From Acarospora socialis (taxonomy: Eukaryota > Ascomycota > Lecanoromycetes > Acarosporales > Acarosporaceae): a stretch of DNA of 64,000 bases. The notes beneath the pieces were generated by a model. The model was not told the DNA's origin, did not search any database, and saw nothing but the letters and a program-made list of their open reading frames with translations. Position 1 is the first letter of the stretch. Each line of letters starts with the position of its first letter. This document shows positions 44,777 to 56,696 of the stretch, one piece after another. A program made the position numbers and the translations under genes. The stretch covers positions 2,604,001 through 2,668,000 of the forward strand of contig JAMYGW020000003.1 of the NCBI GenBank assembly GCA_025617375.2. The letters are read 5' to 3'.

Positions 44777-46798
44777 ATGGCTCGCTCGAGGAGCCCAGCA
44801 CAGGTCTGCTACTCTGCTGGAAGAGTCACTGCCAGCTTGTTGCTATCATTCCTAGCCATCTCGTCGACATCTACGACTCTTGTTGCGGCCCAGGCGGAGA
44901 GCCAGCAAGATATCTCAGCTCAAGTACCTATTCTTCCTCCATCGGTATTGCCCGAACTTGACCATGCCGGAGGTCAACCGGAAGACACGCTTCAGTTTGT
45001 GAGTCCCCAAGGGCGAGTGGAGGATGACGCTAGCTTCAGGCAACCATGTGCTGACGACGGATGAGTTCAACAGACTTTGAGGCACGTCTTTCATCATGGA
45101 ACTTACCTTCATCCAAAGCTTCACAAACGACTGGACGTTGCTAAAGATCGGCAAGTGTGGATCGCCACCGAGGATGATGACACATCCAGGGAGTTAGCCA
45201 CTCCACTTCGGGCTCGGTCGAGAGTCATCAACATACAACGTCTCTCAGATAGACGGATATCTACCATCGAGCCTCTTCTTGCTGCCGCGCGATCTAATGG
45301 GGGTGTCTCGGCGCTCTCATCTTCCGCTTGGACACTCGACGAAGTCGCTGGACCAAACATCACGGACAAAGAGACAGTTCTCAACTTGGCGAAAATGACG
45401 GCAGATGCATACATTCTAGAACCGCAAACTGGGGACTGGAAGGATGTAAATGGGGGATTTAACTACACGGACAGTTTCGGATGGGAAAGTGATGGCTTGC
45501 GTGGCCACATCTTTGCAAGTGAGACAAACTCGACAATCGTTGTAAGCCTGAAAGGAACTTCACCCGCCGTTTTCGATGGTGCAGAAACAACGACGAACGA
45601 TAAAATAAACGACAACCTTTTTTTTAGTTGTTGTTGTGGTCAGGGTGGCCAGTTCCTGTGGAGAGAGGTGTGTGACTGCCAGTCAACCACATATACCTGC
45701 AATCGAACGTGCCTGGTCAAGAACTTGCAGAATGAAAATCGATATTATCGAGCAGCTATTGATTTATACGGCAATGTCACCGCGCTCTATCCCAATTCCA
45801 ACGTCTGGCTGGCCGGCCATTCTTTGGGTGGGTCCGTAAGTAGTCTCCTGGGGTTGACTTTTGGACTTCCAGTCTTCACAATCGAGGCTCCTGCCGAGGC
45901 TCTTGCTGCGGCCAGACTCGGTCTACCCACACCGCCCGGTTCTAGGCCTGGTGCTCCGCAAAGTAGAGCGTATACTGGAGCCTACCATTTCGGTCATACT
46001 GCCGACCCCGTCTTCATGGGCACATGCAACGGTGCCACAGCTGCTTGCACCCTGGGTGGATATGCAATGGAAACCCAGTGCCACACCGGCCAGACGTGTA
46101 TATACGATACCGTGGAAGATAAAGGCTGGAGGGTCGGCATCGGGAACCATAGGATTTTGGGAGTCATCAAAAGCGTGATAGAAGCATACGACGAGGTCCC
46201 GCCATGTGAAGCTGACACCGAGTGCATCGACTGTTTCAATTGGAAGTTTTTCGAGAGTAACGGTTCCGATACTACAACCTCCCGCACATCCAGCACGTCA
46301 CGGACGCGTACACGGACGGCTACCTGCAAAACGCCCGGATGGTGGGGTTGTCTTGATGAATCAACCACTACCACAACTACCTCGACGTCTGCTACTACTA
46401 CTGGAACTACCTCTACTACTACCAGCTGCAAAACGCCAGGTTGGTTCGGATGCAATGACCCAACGACAACATCCAAGACAGGAGCGACGCCTAAGCCAAC
46501 CTTGACTACGTCAATCACGTCTACCGAGCATGGTGCCCCCACTCACAAGTCCACGCCGCACTCAACTAGTTACAGTAGCTGTAAGACCCCTGGATTTTTC
46601 TGGGGTTGCTATGATTCAACTTCTACGACCCGGACCGTTTCGATGACGTCGCCCCCATCGTCGCAGTCGACGGTGTCACGACTATCGAGTTCAACAACAT
46701 GTACTTCCGAAGCATGGTTTGGTTTGATCTGTTTGGACCCTTCTACAACCAATTCAAGAGCTGTGGAGACGGGAAGCAACAGCAAGAGGAAGGGATGA
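44777..46798 (+). CDS. ATG15: Autophagic phospholipase Atg15
   Basis: Exons 44777-44998 and 45074-46798 give 648 residues. An N-terminal hydrophobic anchor ([22 protein letters not shown]) marks a type II membrane protein. The lipase domain has [18 protein letters not shown] (catalytic Ser), [35 protein letters not shown] (Asp region) and RVGIGNHRI (His region). The C-terminal half is Thr/Ser-rich with repeated [18 protein letters not shown] and [10 protein letters not shown] modules and a final [11 protein letters not shown], as is known for filamentous-fungal Atg15. Known role: delivered by the multivesicular-body route to the vacuole, where it lyses autophagic-body membranes. Two Cys-rich segments around residue 265 may be disulphide-bonded. 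Confidence 0.93.
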
Positions 46799-47211
46799 CA
46801 TCCTAATGACCATGCTATGGTCGCTGTTTAGACAACGTATGAGTGACGTGTGGACATGCGAAACGGTGTTTGTGCATCACGACTTCGAAGATCGGTCATC
46901 GGTATAGCTGGCAAAGACTATAGGTGTCGGGGATTTGTGAAGCGTTTTCGGCGTTATGGAGGCTTTGGTCGGGTGCTCTTAGCGTACTTGCTGACATACG
47001 ACGATGGGGCGGCGGATATACTGAGCGCAGTTTGAATAGGCTACTATGAAAATCATGTGATCATGTCTAGAACCCTGAACTTCTACAGAAGAACGTGTCC
47101 GAGTGTCTACAATCGAGGGACGGAGCAAATGTTAAAGCTCGGTGTCATAACTGTAGAATATCTTCCCCTACCCGAACATTAAGCCCGCCATGCACGCCAA
47201 GACAACCCCAT
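46799..47211. other. Convergent 3' region ATG15 / CDK11-like gene
   Basis: 413 bases of 3' flanks of converging genes. Nothing else noted. Confidence 0.4.
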
Positions 47212-48748
47212 CTATATAAGCTTCAACTGAAACCCACCCCCGGACTCCTCATTCTCCCTCCCAGCAAACAATCCACTAAAGTCCGCCCCCTCCCCATCAA
47301 TCCTCGGCGCCTCACCCCTCTTCGGCGCACTGGGACTGACGATCCGTCTCCGTTTCTCCTGCCCCGCCTTCGACGGGAAGGTCGGAAACATGGCGGTCGA
47401 CTTCGGCTTCGGGTCCTCCTTGAAATAAGTATGTGCCAGCACCTCAGCCGCAGTCGGACGTCGTGCCGGATTTAGAGCCAGCAGAGAGGTAAGCAGCTGG
47501 TTGCCGGCAGAGGTGAGGAAAGGGAATTTCGCGCGGATGACGGCGCCGACGGTCTGTTGGGTGCGGGGGAGGCGGAGGGAGCGGGCGTTGGGGAGACGCT
47601 TGAAGCCGGGCCAGGTTTCTTCGGTTGGGATGCCGCAAAGTTCGAAGATCTAAGGCAGATCCGTGAGCGGCGTTGGGGCGTAATGAGTAGTTCAGGGTTT
47701 GTGACGTACCTTTGATAGCTGGTCGACTTCGTTCTTGCCTTGTAAGAGCGGCTCCTTGGTCAGAAGCTCGCCGAAAATGCACCCTATGCTCCACATGTCC
47801 ACCGCTGGCCCGTACGTCTCCGCCCCTAGCAGCAGCTCCGGTGCTCTATACCATAGCGTCACGACCAGTTGTGTCAGTTTCGGCGGAGGATCGCCAGAGT
47901 ATCTTGCCATGCCGAAATCTGCAATCTTCAACTGCCCTCGATTGTTCATGAGCAGGTTCGAGGTCTTCAGATCACGGTGCAGGATCCAGTTGCTGTGTAG
48001 ATAGTCGGTCGCTGACACCAGCTGGAGAAGCAGAGTCTTGATCTCGGATGGGAGAAAGGGTTCCTGCATGTCTTCTTGTAGGGTTTTGAGGTCGTGCTCG
48101 AGGAAGTCCATGACGAGGAAAATACTGGTCTTGAAGATCAGCGACTTTGAATGATCCGTGCTGCTATGACTAGGTCACTTACTCGTTCATGCCATCGCCC
48201 ATGACAACTTCTCTGAGGTTGACAATGTTCGGATGTCTCGACTCCATGAGCGTCTGTATCTCCCTTAACCCAGTTACCGGAAAGCCGTCATTCGCGTTGT
48301 CCATTTTCAGCTTCTTGAGTGCCACCACTTCACCTGTAGCCAACTCTTTTGCTCGAGATACCCAGCCATATGATCCCTCCTCGATGTGATTGAGCTTCTC
48401 AAAGTTATCGACGTGCCGGCATGGCCCCCATTCTGGTGCTGGGAACCGCAACAGTTGCGCAGATGTGGGACTTTGTTGACCCTTATCTACAGCCGGCGAC
48501 AACCTGCGTCTCTTCGCCGGCCTGTCGGTATCCCCATTGGTGTCAATCGTATCGCGACCACCTTCAGCCCGAAGCGATACTGGCGTCGACTCTGCGACTC
48601 GCTGCTGCCGAGCTCTCTGAGCTTCCTCCAGCTGTCGCTGCTTTTCAGCTTTGGCTTTCTTCTTCAACTCTTTCTCCCGCTTTCTGAGAGCCTCGGCCGC
48701 CGCATCCTCCTCATCATCTGCCCAGCGCGATTTTGGTTTAGACGACAT
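47212..48748 (-). CDS. CDK11/PITSLRE-like cyclin-dependent kinase
   Basis: Exons 48748-48183, 48124-47710 and 47649-47212 give 472 residues. The N terminus is charged with a long Lys/Glu coiled-coil-like helix ([20 protein letters not shown]). The kinase domain has [20 protein letters not shown], the cyclin-binding helix as PVTGLRE (PITSLRE in animal CDK11), [24 protein letters not shown] and [12 protein letters not shown]. The short C-terminal tail ends in GGGFQLKLI, typical of the family. Known role of CDK11-type kinases: transcription and splicing control and cell-cycle functions. Confidence 0.9.
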
Positions 48749-48928
48749 GGGTGGTTGGCAGGCTAGGGAGCTTTGGTTGCGATCTCGCGACGGGAATGAT
48801 GCGAGCTAGTGTAGACTTTGGGAGTAGACTTTTGGTTTCGAGCTCCGGAGTGTAACAAATTCAGGATTATTGTATATCATCATGCTTCTTTTATATTTGT
48901 CTCCATAACATAAGAACGCGAAAGCGAG

Positions 48929-50641
48929 ATGAAGTCATGGTCCTTAAAATTACTCAACTGCTGCTCGCGGAGACCATTGAGCCAGCGATCTCTCTGGCAG
49001 ATCAAGACCGGCATCAGATTGTCATCGACGCAAAATCGACAATGGTCAACTCCGCTGGCAAAGAATCTTGCCGAAGCTATCAAAGTAAGGTGATCCCAGA
49101 TAGGAATCAATATCCACCGATTGACCGAGCTTAGACAACTGGCCCCATTTCCATAGCGGCGTACATGCGGCAATGCCTGACCTCTCCGGACGGTGGATAC
49201 TACATGTCGGAAGCAGAAGATAGAGATCAGTTCGGGCGCAAGGGCGACTTCATCACTTCACCCGAGATATCACAGATATTCGGAGAATTACTGGGGATAT
49301 GGATGGTTACGGAGTGGATGGCGCAGGGCCAGAAGAGCAGGGGCATTGATCTTATTGAATTAGGGCCTGGCAGGGGAACACTGATGGATGATATGCTACG
49401 GGTGAGTTGGGTTATGTTTGACCGTGTTGATGGTCTGGTGCGAGAAACTGACATTGTTAGAGACTTTACGGAACTTCAAAGCCCTAGCCTCCACCATCAA
49501 AGCTGTCTATCTCGTAGAGGCTAGCCCGTCCTTACGAGAAGCACAGAAGCGGATCCTGTGCACTAATGCTCCAATGGAGGAGATTGATATAGGGTATCGA
49601 AGTCCGAGTAAGTACTTCGATGCGCCAGTGATATGGTGCGAGGACATTCGATTCGTGCCGAAAAGTAAGCCTTCCTCTGGTCTCGTCTTCAAGTTCACTC
49701 CGGGAACCAAATATGTTCCAGACACCGACAATACGCCATTCATATTCGCCCACGAATTCTTCGACGCGCTCCCTATACACGCGTTCCAGTCCGTCGCCCC
49801 CTCCGCCTCCGAAAGCCCCTCGACCATCACCACTCCGACCGGCCCTACTACTCTCCGCAAGTCCACCATTTCCAACACCCCGCAGTGGCGCGAACTCGTC
49901 GTCTCCCCCACACCACATCCACCGCAGATCGCTACCACGACCTCCTCAGCATCAACCTCCTCACCACCACCCGAGTTCCAACTCTCCCTCGCCCAAGCCT
50001 CCAACCCCAATTCCCTAGTCCTCCCCGAGATCTCCCCCCGCTACCGCGCCCTGAAAGCGCACCCGGGCAGCACGATCGAGATCAGCCCGGAAGCACGCAC
50101 CTACGCCGCCGAACTGGCGCTCCGGATCGGCGGCCCACCAAACCCCGCCAAAACCCAAACCTCTAACTCCCCAACCTCCAATCCCCCGTCCGGCGCCGCT
50201 CTCATCATCGACTACGGCCCCTCCTCCACCATCCCCATCAACTCCCTCCGCGGCATCCGCGCGCACCAACACGTCTCGCCGCTCTCGACGCCCGGCCGCG
50301 TCGACGTCTCCGCCGACGTCGACTTCACGGCGCTGGTAGAGGCGGCGCTCGATGCGAGTCCCGACGTCGAGGTACATGGGCCGGTCGAGCAGGGGGCGTT
50401 TCTGGAGGCCTTGGGGGGGAGGGAGAGGGTGGCGCAGTTGGTGGGGAGGGAGATGGAGAAGGGGACGAGGGTGGGAAAGGAGGGCGAGGAGGGGAGGAGG
50501 GAGAGGTTGGAGGGTGGGTGGAAGAGGTTGGTGGATCGGGTCGGGGGAATGGGGGGCGTTTATAAGATTTTGGCGATTGTGCCGGATGGGGGTGGGAGGA
50601 GGAGGCCGGTGGGGTTTGGGGGCGGGGTGGAGGCTCGGTAG
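48929..50641 (+). CDS. NDUFAF7: NDUFAF7-type mitochondrial arginine methyltransferase (complex I assembly)
   Basis: Exons 48929-49084, 49135-49401 and 49463-50641 give 533 residues. Residues 1-40 (MKSWSLKLLNCCSRRPLSQRSLWQIK) form a basic presequence. Conserved DUF185/MidA segments are STPLAKNLAEAIK-TTGPISIAAYMRQCL, GGYYMS, FGRKGDFITSPEISQIFGELLGIW, the SAM loop DLIELGPGRGTLMDD, YLVEASPSLREAQ, FIFAHEFFDALPIHAFQ, LIIDYGPSS and DFTALVEAA. Known role: symmetric dimethylation of an arginine of NDUFS2 early in complex I assembly. The region after about residue 230 carries long Ser/Thr/Pro inserts, and the last 100 residues are Gly/Arg/Glu-rich with a marked purine bias. Confidence 0.92.
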
Positions 50642-51423
50642 GGTGGGTGGAGAGGGTGGAGATGGTCCGCTTTGTACTCTAGTACCTGGAGGATGGGGTT
50701 GTTCGCTAAGTAAGGTGCAAAGAACATATTGCATCGTTAGAAGCAGAGCATCCGTCTTCAATGTTCACATCCATCGCACTCCCTCCCGCCGGGCCTGACT
50801 CAATACGTACAACCCTTGCCCTCTCGTCTTGTCCTTCGCTGAGAGGTAACCCCACCGTTCCTATCGTCCGCAATCTTGTTCCATCCTTACCGTAGTTACA
50901 TAAAACATCTTTCCAGTAGCTCGATATCTACAGTGAATAGCTACCTTGAAGGGGTTGTTCGTCATACTCAGCGTAACAGACCCGAAGCGGTAAGGCCTCC
51001 TACTCATCTGAGATCGTCATCAGGCATGCATACCTTCGTGCTGACTGACAGAGAGTACAGTCGATGCTACAGGCTTAGGGCACGGAAGAGGCAAGGCTCG
51101 AAATCTCAATGGGAGTAGAGCGCACAGCTACCGGCGCCGGGTGCTTTTATTTTTCACCAGGTACGTGCGTGTGGGAAGTGGGACCGTTGGGTGTTTTCTA
51201 GAGCACGTATATTTTCAGAGCATGACACTCGCTGGTATGGAAGGGAAGAGTCCTCCCAGCTTAGATACAATAAACACGCCACGCGCGAAAGTCTTCAGAT
51301 TAGGATCCTCTCCACCAGCTTTTGCAGGCTGCTGACGTTGACCGACTGAGAAACGAAAGACACGTGCTTGCCTGCTTCGACGCGAGAGAGAGACACGATC
51401 CCCAATTGCGGCACGATCTCAAA
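50642..51423. other. Intergenic region
   Basis: 780 bases at the edge of the cysteine-rich protein cluster. No supportable gene, repeat or RNA. Confidence 0.4.
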
Positions 51424-52372
51424 CTACACCTTCACGATGCTTTCCAGATCCTGACTCCCAGCGCGTGATGGCCGATACCCCAGCGACGGTGGCCGTAGAC
51501 CGAACGATGTTCTCGGCGAGCTGGGCGGAATCTGCTCGGCCGGGATGTGCGGGCAGTGGCACTTGGTCTTGCAAACTTGCATCACGCCCGAGGTGTGCCA
51601 GTCCCGATCAAGGTCGGGGAACCAGTGGCCCACTAGGAAGCATTGGAGATCGACCTGGAGGTTGTGCTCGTTCAACACACACGCGCAGTTGGGTCCCGGG
51701 TCCCGTTCGCGGCAGAGAGCCTCAAGGGAGTGGCCAGCCCAGCGGTCTGCAATTGGATTCGAGGGGTACAACGAACGGTCCGTGGGAGCTTTGCCTTCGC
51801 AGACGGGGACCTGGTAACTGTTGTTAGTTTGATGTGCTGGCTGAGTAGGATGTAAGGACAGGAGATATGGATGTTATACCGGGTTTATGCCCTGCATCCT
51901 GTCGAATGCCTAGAAACTCCTTGTCAGTGCTTATCATGTAGAGGCTGTCGTGTCTCGCACAGATATTGATGCTATTGTAGGCAATCGCGGTGTGCCCAGT
52001 GGAATAGGCAGTGGATTTGTTTGTGGGTTTGGCGGCGAATTTGGCGGCGAATTTGGCGGCGGGTTCAGCGGTGGGTTCGGCGGCGGGTTTGACCCATCAG
52101 GTTGTTCGTTTGCTACGAGCAGTGGGCCCGGTGTCGAGTTTACGGATCCGGGAATCTATGAGGTTGTCAACAACATACTTCTCCAACCTTGGGCTACAAC
52201 AGAGAGGAATTGGGAAGTAACTCACTGGGGCGCGCTTAGCCTTGAGACCATCGTCTGGTGGTCGTACTGGTGAGGCTGTGGTGAACGAGCTGAGGCAAAG
52301 TAAAGCTAGGACTGTGATCAAGCCCAAACTAGGTAGAGTCCTCAACACCGACGAGTGATGGAGGCGCAGCAT
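51424..52372 (-). CDS. Secreted cysteine-rich protein 1 (eight-Cys PGP family of this locus)
   Basis: Two-exon model 52372-52226 and 51810-51424, 177 residues. Exon one encodes a signal peptide (hydrophobic core LGLITVLALLCLSSFTTAS) and a short pro-segment ending in the dibasic KR (GLKAKRAP). Exon two encodes the mature region with eight Cys: VPVC, EALC, DPGPNCAC, LQC, VC, KC, HC. The 415-nt intron is far longer than local introns and contains a phase-compatible open segment (52155-51961) bordered by CATAG and GTGCGA; including it would add 65 residues rich in N-P-P repeats. It is homologous in pattern to the genes at 53.4 and 55.2 kb. Probable extracellular protein; function unknown. Confidence 0.6.
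52031..52090. repeat. Minisatellite, 5 x 12 bp, inside gene 1 of the cysteine-rich cluster
   Basis: Five 12-bp units based on GGCGGCGAATTT / GGCGGCGGGTTC. On the minus strand they read as tandem Asn-Pro-Pro-(Pro/Asn/Ser) codons in the possible middle exon. Confidence 0.8.
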
Positions 52373-53435
52373 CTTCACTCATCGGCGAAGTGTGATGTGT
52401 CTATCTGAATTCTGAGACGAGCATTTGCACAAGATGACACCACTTTATAGATAATCGGCGTCCCATGGTCTTGGGCCGCCAATACGTCTGGAGCGTGTAG
52501 AACTGCAGTCCATGATATCAAGACTGCCACGAGCATGGACGACAGAAAGTCAGTATAGCCGTTCGCCTCGACGGGAAAAGTGTCGGCGTTGCGGACAGTT
52601 TGAGTTGAATGGATGTTCAATGGATGGCCCGCAAGACCGGAGATTTACATGAAGATGCGAAGTCATGTTCAAGATGTCAGCTCAGCCACTAATCTATACT
52701 GCGGTAACGGCTGCGATAAGGTACAAACACCTTATCGATAGCTACCCCTCACAAGGTAGGGCAAGCGAAGCGGCAATGCGCTTAGCACAGGTTGTAACAA
52801 TTCAAAACCACTGTATCGATCTGAAACAACTAACAACCACTACTGTTTGCGGCAGAAACACAAAAGAAGACTAAGGTAAGCGCGGAAAGATTCCAGAAGC
52901 CAAGGGAAACAACAAAAGACATGAAACATCGCATCTGGTCCCTATCGCTTTTGGCGTTTTAGATTCCATCCAGCTTCTAAGAATCTCCAATGCGCTGGTA
53001 GCTCAGTTACAGGTATGCCTTGCGGTTATACTGGGAACCACCTAGGGCCTCCTCAGCCGGCCCTTTTGGCGAGGGATCCTCACGATTATCCAGGCAACGT
53101 AATAGAAGCCCTGCTCGTTTTCAGCCCTGATCCTTGGCCATCTGCACTGGAAGCAATGGAACACAGGATCGTTGCTCAAACGCCTGCTTCTCGTGAATCT
53201 GCCACCTACTCGAATAGCAGTTCCAAGTGATCGGCATGTTCGAAGTTAGAGTAACTCGCGCTTCCTGTGGCTGGTTACGCATGAGAGAAATACAACGACG
53301 CGGGATATACGGCTCCGTAAACACTTTCAGATCATTTAAGTTCGTAAATATTTGTGATCCGGCAATCTTCATCAAACATCGAAGATCCAACGAAGAAGTA
53401 TCTCCTTCGTATCTTCAGATCGTTAGACCTGAGCC
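52373..53435. other. Divergent region between cysteine-rich genes 1 and 2
   Basis: About 1.06 kb. A minus-strand frame at 52375-52620 includes a hydrophobic MLVAVLISWTAVLHAPDVLAA stretch but lacks family cysteines. It may be 5' UTR of gene 1. No other feature supported. Confidence 0.35.
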
Positions 53436-54312
53436 ATGGTGTGCTTGCAAGCTTTGACGCTGTCCATGGTAACAACTCTACTCTTAAAGCCAGCCATCTC
53501 TCTTGCGTCTCCTGTCGATAGACGGCTCCAGCAAACTGATGTTAGCGCCGATTGCGCTACTCATCAAGCCGACGCAGAGCGTATCTCCTGCCCAGAAGGG
53601 CCAGAACATTGGCGAGCTGCGGCTCGTGATATGCAGGTAACTGATATGTACGTTGCATGTTCCTTCCCTTGGGTTGTTTTCTTCAACGGCTGAGCAACAG
53701 CAGGGTACGTTGGCCTAGCTCTAAGCAAGAACATAGCCGGCAACTCGCTCCAATGCCTGACGTGGACCGCGAGGTACAAGAACCGAGGCCCCGCAGCTCA
53801 GCTGTAAAGACAACAGAAGAGACCCTGATTGAGCGAAGGACAACTGAGACTGTTTCCCATGCCCAGAGCTTCGACACTGGAAGAACAGATGAGCAAACAA
53901 TTGTACAAAGGATTCAGTCACCTCGATTGTCGAAACGGATACCCTTAGTGAGTTGTTGTTGGCTTCTGCAATCGTCCAGAGCCATGCTAACATTGCTTCA
54001 TAGTTCATGAGCTGTTACGGCAAGATTCCAAACACCAGATTGGCTCTCCCGTTTCCATTGACCGCAGCGGACTATGGCAACAACATGAACAATTACTGTT
54101 CCTCCTCTCCAGGTCCATCTTGTTCATGTCAAAAATCAGGCTTCGAGGGTCGTTACAGAGTCATCTGCGACACCAACGGCCGTAATGCGCGCTGGCAGAT
54201 GTCCCTTACTACAACAATGTGTCGTACGGGTGCCTGCTTTTGCACGGCTTTCGTAAAGATACCACCGCCTCAGCCGGCCATAGCAGATAAGGTAGCCGAT
54301 ACGTCGAAATAA
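53436..54312 (+). CDS. Secreted cysteine-r­ich protein 2 with long pro-region
   Basis: Model exons 53436-53647, 53701-53947 and 54004-54312 give 255 residues. A signal peptide (MVCLQALTLSMVTTLLLKPA ... SLASP) is followed by a polar pro-region that ends at a dibasic site (RLSKRIPL). The last intron then falls in phase 0 directly before the mature domain FMSCYGKIP. That domain has the eight-Cys pattern shared with its neighbours: SC, NYC, SPGPSCSC, VIC, MC, AC, FC. Exon one could splice at either CAG of a CAACAGCAG acceptor (NAGNAG), changing one codon. The pro-region model is the weak point; the last exon is well supported by homology to genes 1 and 3. Confidence 0.5.
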
Positions 54313-55204
54313 GGGCCTGAGCATGGTATCCATCCATCGTCTCATAGCCTCTTTGTAGCGACAGACTAGACCACAGGTATCAAGCAAGACCTGCAGCAGA
54401 GATGTATGATGGGTTACGCAAAACCTTCACCATGAACTTAATAGATAATCACCTATTGTCCTGCCATCTGCACTGGTGTAAGGGTCAGATCTGGGCAAAT
54501 GTATAGTTAGTAACTCTTACTGATCTAAAGGGTGACATCGCCAAACACTTACCCACTACCTTATAGTACTCTAGATTGCCATTACCCATTGTAGAAGCTA
54601 AATAGTGACCTGCTTCGTAGTAGAAGCACACCAACGAATGACAATTTCATGGCACGACTAGTCTGGTACATCGTTTGAGATGCACAGCCTTGAAAGGTTT
54701 CAGCCAGGTTACAAGAAATTGCAGGAATTGTTGCAAAACATCACACCATTTCGTATAAGGTAGATCACGGGCAAGTGGGACTCTGGTTGTAGACTTGACC
54801 ACGGGGAATCCCTGTCTCGAAAAGCTCTCAGGCCCTCCATGGGTGGTCACGGCCCCGGCCTCTAGGATTTAGGCGGTAGGTATGCATATCGTACTAGTGG
54901 CAGAAACATCTTCGTCCTGGATGTGTCTTCTGGAACACCCAAAGAAACGTCGAGATTGCTCTCCGGTAAGTCCTCAAACCTCCTGGGGCTGCCCGTACCT
55001 GACGATGTGAACTTGCGGGTGCACACATGTCTTCGAGGAACACTTGGCTGGTGTCAAACGCTCTGCTTCGTTTTCTAGAGTTTGAGTTATATATGAACGG
55101 TCGTATATGCCTATATGAATCCGTGCAATCAGTCTTCGCTTCATTTATCGTGTCTATTGTCCACGTTTTGTGATCGCTTTCTGCACGGACGACCATCTCG
55201 ACCT
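54313..55204. other. Intergenic region between cysteine-rich genes 2 and 3
   Basis: About 890 bases. No supportable gene; a minus-strand frame at 54894-55196 was considered and rejected. Confidence 0.35.
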
Positions 55205-55746
55205 ATGTTCGAGTACGCAACAATGTATTCTTCTTTGATAATCGTTATTGTCGCCATGATTGTCCTTGAAACAACCACACTGACCTCAGCTTCACCGCTA
55301 ACAACCTCACCCATGTCGGGCCTCAATGCGCGGGCTTTCCCAGTAAGTCTTTGATGCCTTCATCGGGATGAATGCTTATTATGCCTGAGCTACTATGCCA
55401 GCTTGATCATCGGATAGCACTGACATTTCATCAGAACCTAGACTGCAACTTTGTCAAGTTACCCACTGATCCCAACGCATACCCAGCCAGTGCCTACGGT
55501 CGACCTTTCAACACCGTCCGACAGTTCTGCAGCGCCTTTGACCCTGGTCCAGGATGCTTCTGCGGACCTAATCTTCAAGTGGTCTGCGTTGCTGGTCTGG
55601 GTTTGGACACGGCGCACCTTGAGTGGAATTTTGCAAAGTCCACGGCCGCTTGCTACAAATGCCGCTGTTCTTGGGGACGCCCTGTGGTTCAGGAAATGGT
55701 CCGATTCAAGTTGCCGACTGGTGAACGCACCGGAAGGTCTAAATAA
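55205..55746 (+). CDS. Secreted cysteine-rich protein 3
   Basis: Exons 55205-55342 and 55435-55746 give 149 residues (143 if the ATG at 55223 is used). The signal peptide core is SSLIIVIVAMIVLETTTL, followed by a short pro-segment ending ARAFP. A phase-0 intron then precedes NLDC. The mature domain has eight Cys: LDC, QFC, DPGPGCFC, VVC, AC, KC, RC, with PTDPNAYPASAYGRPF resembling PTDRSLYPSNPIADRW of gene 1. Best-defined member of the local family; extracellular role unknown. Confidence 0.7.
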
Positions 55747-56696
55747 CCTAACCTCGTCAGAATGGGGTTGGCGAAGATTGACCAACGTGCGCTAAGGCCT
55801 TCATATGAAGCGGATGCTTGTGCTGTACGCAGGAATAGACACAGATTATAGTGGTGATGGGATGTGTGTTGACAGAATCAATGTGATATTAGTTGGTGCA
55901 ATAAAGGAAGAACTGTCTAATCAAAGTGGAGTTGAGGTAGCAGATGCTGGCCCGCTGTCTCATGCAATAATAGCTGCTTCCTATAGCTGCTTAGACGAGT
56001 GCTGAGTTGGCCCTGAGATACTGTGCTGTATAGTTTGGAGTGAAGCAGTTATGACTTCTGTCAACGCTACTGACGAAGGTAACAGATAGAGTATGAAAGA
56101 GTTTGGACCTGAGGATCAACATGCTTGTTGGCCGCCGGTGCTAAGACTTCACATGAGCCGATAACGACGTGCTTTGACATCAGTTTTAACACTCATGCTT
56201 CTCAACCCCGACTGCAGGAATACTTCTCGTTGACCATCAACTCACTTGAACGCGCAATCATCGGCAAGAAGCATGCCTGACCATAGATGATGAGTTGTTG
56301 GATGCACGCAAGCGAAAATGATTCTGCACAGCCCGCTATGCCAAGAAGATAGATTCCACTCTCCCTACCTATTATGTAGCTTAAATGTCACCTCTATATG
56401 AGCTGGGTCACCTCTCCCTGATAGACCCAGCTCTGTTTGTCCATTCATCTCAGCTTTGCCTAACAAACCTCTAGCCACCTACTTAGTTATAATCGTCCAC
56501 AAAGCCCGCACACTTCAGAGGGCGTTGCAATCCGGGTCCACAACCAAGAGGCAGCAGTAGAAAAGCAACAGGAGTGCCAATCTTATTGCGGAGCGTTTTG
56601 ATCTATTGGGGGAATACCCCGGAGATAATACTAACAACGCCGGTCCTCAACTCTACGTGGTACCTCAGTTACGGATTATCTTACTGTTAATGATTA
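55747..56696. other. Intergenic region with a short perfect inverted repeat
   Basis: About 950 bases with no gene. GAGCTGGGTC (56400-56409) and GACCCAGCTC (56424-56433) form a perfect 10-bp stem with a 14-base loop. Confidence 0.4.

Noticed and set aside
52375-52620. Minus-strand frame with a signal-peptide-like stretch upstream of cysteine-rich gene 1
   Set aside because: No family cysteines downstream, and its stop overlaps the gene 1 start region; it is more likely 5' UTR.
52992-53013. tRNA-like start GCGCTGGTAGCTCAGTTACAGG
   Set aside because: It resembles a tRNA D-arm and A box, but no T-arm/B box (GGTTCRANTCC) or closing acceptor stem follows within tRNA distance.
54894-55196. Minus-strand frame ending in CFC as a fourth cysteine-rich gene
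   Set aside because: It lacks the signal peptide, the PGP motif and the ordered cysteines of the family.
56400-56433. Ten-base inverted repeat as a terminator or regulatory hairpin
   Set aside because: Short, isolated and not near a gene end; kept only as a note.
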